A DNA stretch of 64,000 nucleotides from Chlorophyllum brunneum (Eukaryota > Basidiomycota > Agaricomycetes > Agaricales > Agaricaceae), in assembly GCA_963576785.1 (NCBI GenBank), contig OY756149.1:1178001-1242000 (forward strand). Direction: 5' to 3'. The translations under genes were made by a program, and so were the position numbers. Of this stretch, positions 60,267 to 64,000 are shown one piece after another (positions within the stretch are counted from its first letter, which is position 1; every line of letters begins with the position of its first letter). The notes beneath the pieces were generated by a model. It saw nothing but the letters and a program-made list of their open reading frames with translations. It was not told where the DNA came from and searched no databases.

Positions 60267-60279
60267 GGTTATGGGCCCC
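60267..60279 (+). other. Primer-binding site, initiator-tRNA internal fragment type
   Basis: GGTTATGGGCCCC starts directly after the LTR end. It is complementary, with one mismatch, to the anticodon stem-loop part of tRNA-iMet (GGGCUCAUAACC), the half-tRNA priming known for the Drosophila copia element, rather than to a tRNA 3' end. Confidence 0.7.
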
Positions 60280-60425
60280 GGTAGCCTTACCAATGGTTAA
60301 ACCATTATCATCCCCTCTAACCAAGATAGGATGATAGGGCTTTACCTGACAGAGTTATCCTTGTATTTGATCATTGCTGATATGAGAATTTTCTTCCAGA
60401 AAGAAATACACTCAACGAAAATATT

Positions 60426-61418
60426 ATGTCTACTAATAATATCGTCTCTGGTTTGCCTAAGCTCAATGGGCCTAAGAACTATGCATTCTGGTCTAGAAGG
60501 CTTCAGAATGCCTTGACACTCATATCTGTCACTGGTTCCAACCAATCAGAATGGACTGTGACAAGTCAGAATCTCTCCCCTTCAAATCCTGCTATCTTAA
60601 CAGATGAGAATAGAAGGAGAGATCAACTGAGAGGTTAGGCATTGGCTATTATAAATGGCACCTTACCTGATTCCCTATTACTCCATGGGCATGACGCTCC
60701 TGGATTCCTTTGGGAAGATTTGAAAATCTGCTTTGGGACACCTTCTCCTGCCACAGTATATTCAATCCTCCAGAGAATGTTGCGAAAGCATATCTCAGGG
60801 AATCAAGATCCAGCAATGGATCTAGCTGAATTGAGAACAATGGCTTCTCAATTAGAAACAGCTAAGGTAAAGTTGCCAGAAGTTCTTGGCATAATGATCA
60901 CTTTGAATGCATTACCACCCAATTGGAATGCAGTGGCACAAACAACATTAGCAAATAATAGCAATGTTGTAGATATGACCTGGGAAGTAGTTCAGCAGGC
61001 TATAAATGCTGAGTGGTCAAGATGTGAAGGAATAAGATCCAACATGTCTAACCCACCAGCATTTTATGCCGCCACTGCTAACTACCAAGCTTGCCCTCAG
61101 GGCAACTTCCCCAGGACTCACCCTAGACCACCCTGGAACCACTTCTACCCTGGAGGTAATACCAGGGCCCAGCCTGCAAGAGGACCTCGCCACCCTGCCA
61201 ATCCAAGTGAACAGTCCCCTCAGCTTTCTCCACCTACTCCTACCTGGATTAACATCCAAAAGAAGAAGAAGAAGCCCAAGAAGCACCAGGGTAAACCTCA
61301 GGCCCACATGGCAGAAGCCATGGCGGGCTTTGCCACTGTCATGGAACCTATAGTCCATCATTTCACTGGTCTAAGGATGACCCCCTTCAACCTGATGAGG
61401 TGCATGGATGTGCCTTGA
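60426..61418 (+). pseudogene. Copia gag with one internal stop
   Basis: MSTNNIVSGLPKLNGPKNYA and FWSRRLQNALTLISV form the conserved gag start (Gly-x-x-NYxxW-like). A TAG at 60636-60638 interrupts the frame, which then resumes AIINGTLPDSLLLHGHD, LRTMASQLETAKVKLPE to the stop at 61416-61418. The C-terminal part is Pro/Lys-rich and no zinc knuckle is seen. Confidence 0.8.
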
Positions 61419-61739
61419 CCCATTCCTGCTCCTGCTCCTCCGACCACTCGTGTATCAGTGAGTGAGAGACCAAAACCTGTTACTTGGGTTAATCCCAAGA
61501 AGGTTTAGCAGGCACAAGAAAATGCTCATGCTGAGCTTGAAAAGAAGGTGCGTGCTGAAGCATAAAACTTATGTTTCACTGTCCTGCTTGAGAACTCACT
61601 ACAGATCCAACAGGTGATCACCTGGTGTGACTGCATCACTGGTCCTTTGCCCATGCAAATGGCGAAGAAATGTGCTCTCAATTGCTACAATCGAAGAATG
61701 CACGAGATCTCTCATCTCCATGCCCAACAAGGATGATTA

Positions 61740-64000
61740 GTGACACCTCCCAGTGCACCTTCTGTTCCTTCTGGTCACCCCCCAGGTTGTACCTGTGAGG
61801 GACACACGAGGGTGAGTAAATGGTTTCTAAAGCATAATAACCCCAATATTAACATGACTCACATCTGCTTTTCTTTTCTGTTACCTATTGGTTTGCCATA
61901 TACCTTATTGGTTTCTCCCAAATTTGGGACAAAAATTAATTTGGCTATGCACTATGTGGTAAAGATCCCAAGCATGGACTCTGTTGCCCAGGGCAATTTG
62001 CTTGAACCCAGAGAGGTTCAGCCATTCTACCTTCCTCCTCTGGAGAAAATAATAGCTCCGGCTGTCAGAACCTATAATGAGGAATTCCCTCCTCTTCCTA
62101 GGGCCTCCCTTCCTATGGAGCACTTTCAGAGTAAAAGATATTCTCTTACTCAGAAAAACAAGACCACTTATAGGCAACCTGCCACACTTACAATATTGGT
62201 AGATGAGGCCTTCAAGCAGCTCGAGAGTGAGAAAGAGGTCGATGATCTCATGGCACCGGCTCAGGATATCACCTACAACATCCATGACCCCAGGAACCCT
62301 GCAAACGTCACAGGACCCTCTTCTGGGCCCCTTCCAAAGTCTCCTAAGTCCGAACTCTTTGCTTCAGCACCTCAATCTGAGGTGTCTCTTGGACTTTTGT
62401 CGACTGACTATGGAAGCGACTACAAGAAGAAGGGAGGAGCTGGATACATGATCAATTCGATCTCAGATACTCTTACTAACCCTGATACACAGTCCTGTCA
62501 CCAACATGCTGACTGGCCATCTTCACAAGAAGAAGGGCAAGGGCAAGGGAAAGGGACGTTGGGGGCCAGGCATGTAAATACTCAATCGGGATCTTTAGGA
62601 TCCCATAACCATGTATTTTCGTGTGTAACAATAAGTGAGAAGTGTTTTAACACTTCTCAATTTTCTTGCTTCTCCACATGCATGCCCGATCAGTATTTAA
62701 GAGTACTGGATCAAATTAGATCTCGATTGCTAAGCAATGATCAAATCATAACGCCATTAGAAGAATATAGTGATGTATGGTTATTAGACTCAGGGGCATC
62801 ATGTCATTATACCCCTTATGCAGAAGACTTCATTAACTTTGAAGAACTCAAAGTTTCAATCCCAATTAAGACTGTAGGAGCACAAGGCTCCTACCTTAAT
62901 GCAGTTGATCTTAGTACAGTTATGCTTAAGCATAGAGTCTATAACAGGAAAACTGACAGCATTCAACCAATGCAGATATTAATATATCCAGTCTTCCTTC
63001 TGAAAGGAACCTCTGAATGACTAATGTCAGTGGGACAGTTATGCCAAGATAGCAAAACTATTAGAACAGATGCCAATGAATCAGTAGTAGTTGATAGCAA
63101 AGGAAATGCTATTCTTCAAGCATATCCTTCAGCAAGTCGTAACACTACTCTACATTTTGTTAACACCAAAATTGTACATTCAGAACATGCAGCTATGGCT
63201 GTGGATCCGATTGTTGGCTACAAAGTTGTACATACAAGATTAGGATATCCCTCTAATTGTATTCTCAATCATTTTGAGAAAAATACAATTGGGTTTACTC
63301 CGGTATGGATTCCCGAGCAAAAACCAGTCTGTGACAGTTGTGCCAAGGGAAAGATACACCAGAAACCCTTTAGAGAGAACCCTACATGTGCAAAGCATCC
63401 ATTCAAAAGAATTCACTTGGATTTAGTTGAACTTCCAATTCTTTCCTACCATAAATTTAAATGGGTCATGACCATAATAGACAACTTTTCCTCTTATGGA
63501 TGGATTTGCTTCCTCCATAAGAAATCAGAAGCAGCAGAAGAAATGAAAAATTTCATTGTCTTAATTCAGACTCAATATGAGACTAAATTAAAATATCTCT
63601 GCACTGATAGAGGAGGAGAGTATGCAACTGACAAGTTGCAATCTCATTTGCACTCATTAGGGATTATACATGAGACTAGTGCACTGCACATACACCAACA
63701 GAACAGTTGAGCAGAATGCTTGAACCAAACTTTAATGGATAAAGCAGAAGCCATAAGGCATCATGCTTGTATTCCTGATGGTTGGTGGGAGTTTTCTATA
63801 GATCATGCAATACATATCTATAATAAAACACTGGTATTATGACTCATGTGGAAAACACCTTATGAAGTGTTGAATCAGAAGATTCCAGACATCTCCAAAG
63901 AGAAAGTCTTTGGCTGTGGTGCTTATGTTTTTCTTCTAAAAGAGATAAGAGACAATAAACTGACAGCAAAGTCAAAACTCATGATTTTCCTTGGTTGGAA
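61740..64000 (+). pseudogene. Copia protease and integrase region, incomplete at window end
   Basis: DVWLLDSGASCHYTPYAED is the Copia protease active site (DSGA). HTRLGYPSNCILNHFE and CDSCAKGKIHQKPF form the GAG-pre-integrase zinc motif. HLDLVELP, IIDNFSSYGWICFL and YLCTDRGGEYATDKL carry two Asp of the DDE triad, and AECLNQTLMDKAEA the Glu. TGA stops at 63018-63020, 63708-63710 and 63840-63842 break the frame. Confidence 0.88.

Larger units (their letters stand above)
59695..64000 (+). mobile_element. Ty1/Copia LTR retrotransposon, cut by the window end
   Basis: 5' LTR, primer-binding site, gag, protease and integrase in the Copia order (integrase before reverse transcriptase); reverse transcriptase, RNase H and the 3' LTR lie beyond 64000. 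Inserted in the gag start of the Gypsy element, on the opposite strand. Several stops interrupt the frame. Confidence 0.92.

Overview
This 64-kb window comes from a nuclear chromosome of a filamentous fungus, most likely a mushroom-forming basidiomycete (Agaricomycetes). The signs are dense intron-rich genes with mostly 45-65-nt GT-AG introns, very short exons, a class I hydrophobin, a split nuclear tRNA-Leu, several diverged F-box genes, and LTR retrotransposons. No bacterial-type operon, CRISPR array or rRNA gene was seen.

Left part (about 0.4-34 kb), ordinary gene-rich chromosome: a secreted GH16-like glucanase, a broken unknown gene, a secreted histidine acid phosphatase, a zinc alcohol/polyol dehydrogenase of the D-arabinitol dehydrogenase type, an F-box/LRR-like gene and a secreted aspartic peptidase. 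Next comes a translation/RNA block: mitochondrial isoleucyl-tRNA synthetase converging on prolyl-tRNA synthetase, which is head-to-head with a Bin3/MePCE-type RNA methyltransferase across only 45 bp. Then follow an F-box gene, a large ubiquitin-specific protease with a very long low-complexity insert, two unrecognised genes, a GH1 beta-glucosidase, an intron-containing tRNA-Leu(CAG) and a hydrophobin.

Middle part (about 36-52.7 kb), a duplicated and decaying accessory region. An alpha/beta-hydrolase gene is present three times (one open copy, two broken copies sharing one frameshift). An F-box gene related to the one at 20-22 kb occurs twice more (one broken, one open). The F-box-plus-hydrolase arrangement is repeated about 10 kb apart in the same orientation. 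Between the two units lie a broken fragment of the replication gene ORC2 and a gene for a Ulp1/C48-like cysteine protease.

Right part (about 53-64 kb), nested retrotransposons. A degenerate Ty3/Gypsy element on the minus strand is interrupted by a solo LTR (571 bp, perfect 5-bp target duplication CTCTT) and by a Ty1/Copia element of the same LTR family running off the right end. Both elements carry CpG-type decay: CGA codons turned to TGA stops and catalytic Asp codons turned to Asn. Exon limits were worked out by eye from splice consensus and reading-frame continuity; those given explicitly add up to whole codons. All family names rest on motif recognition, not on a database search.
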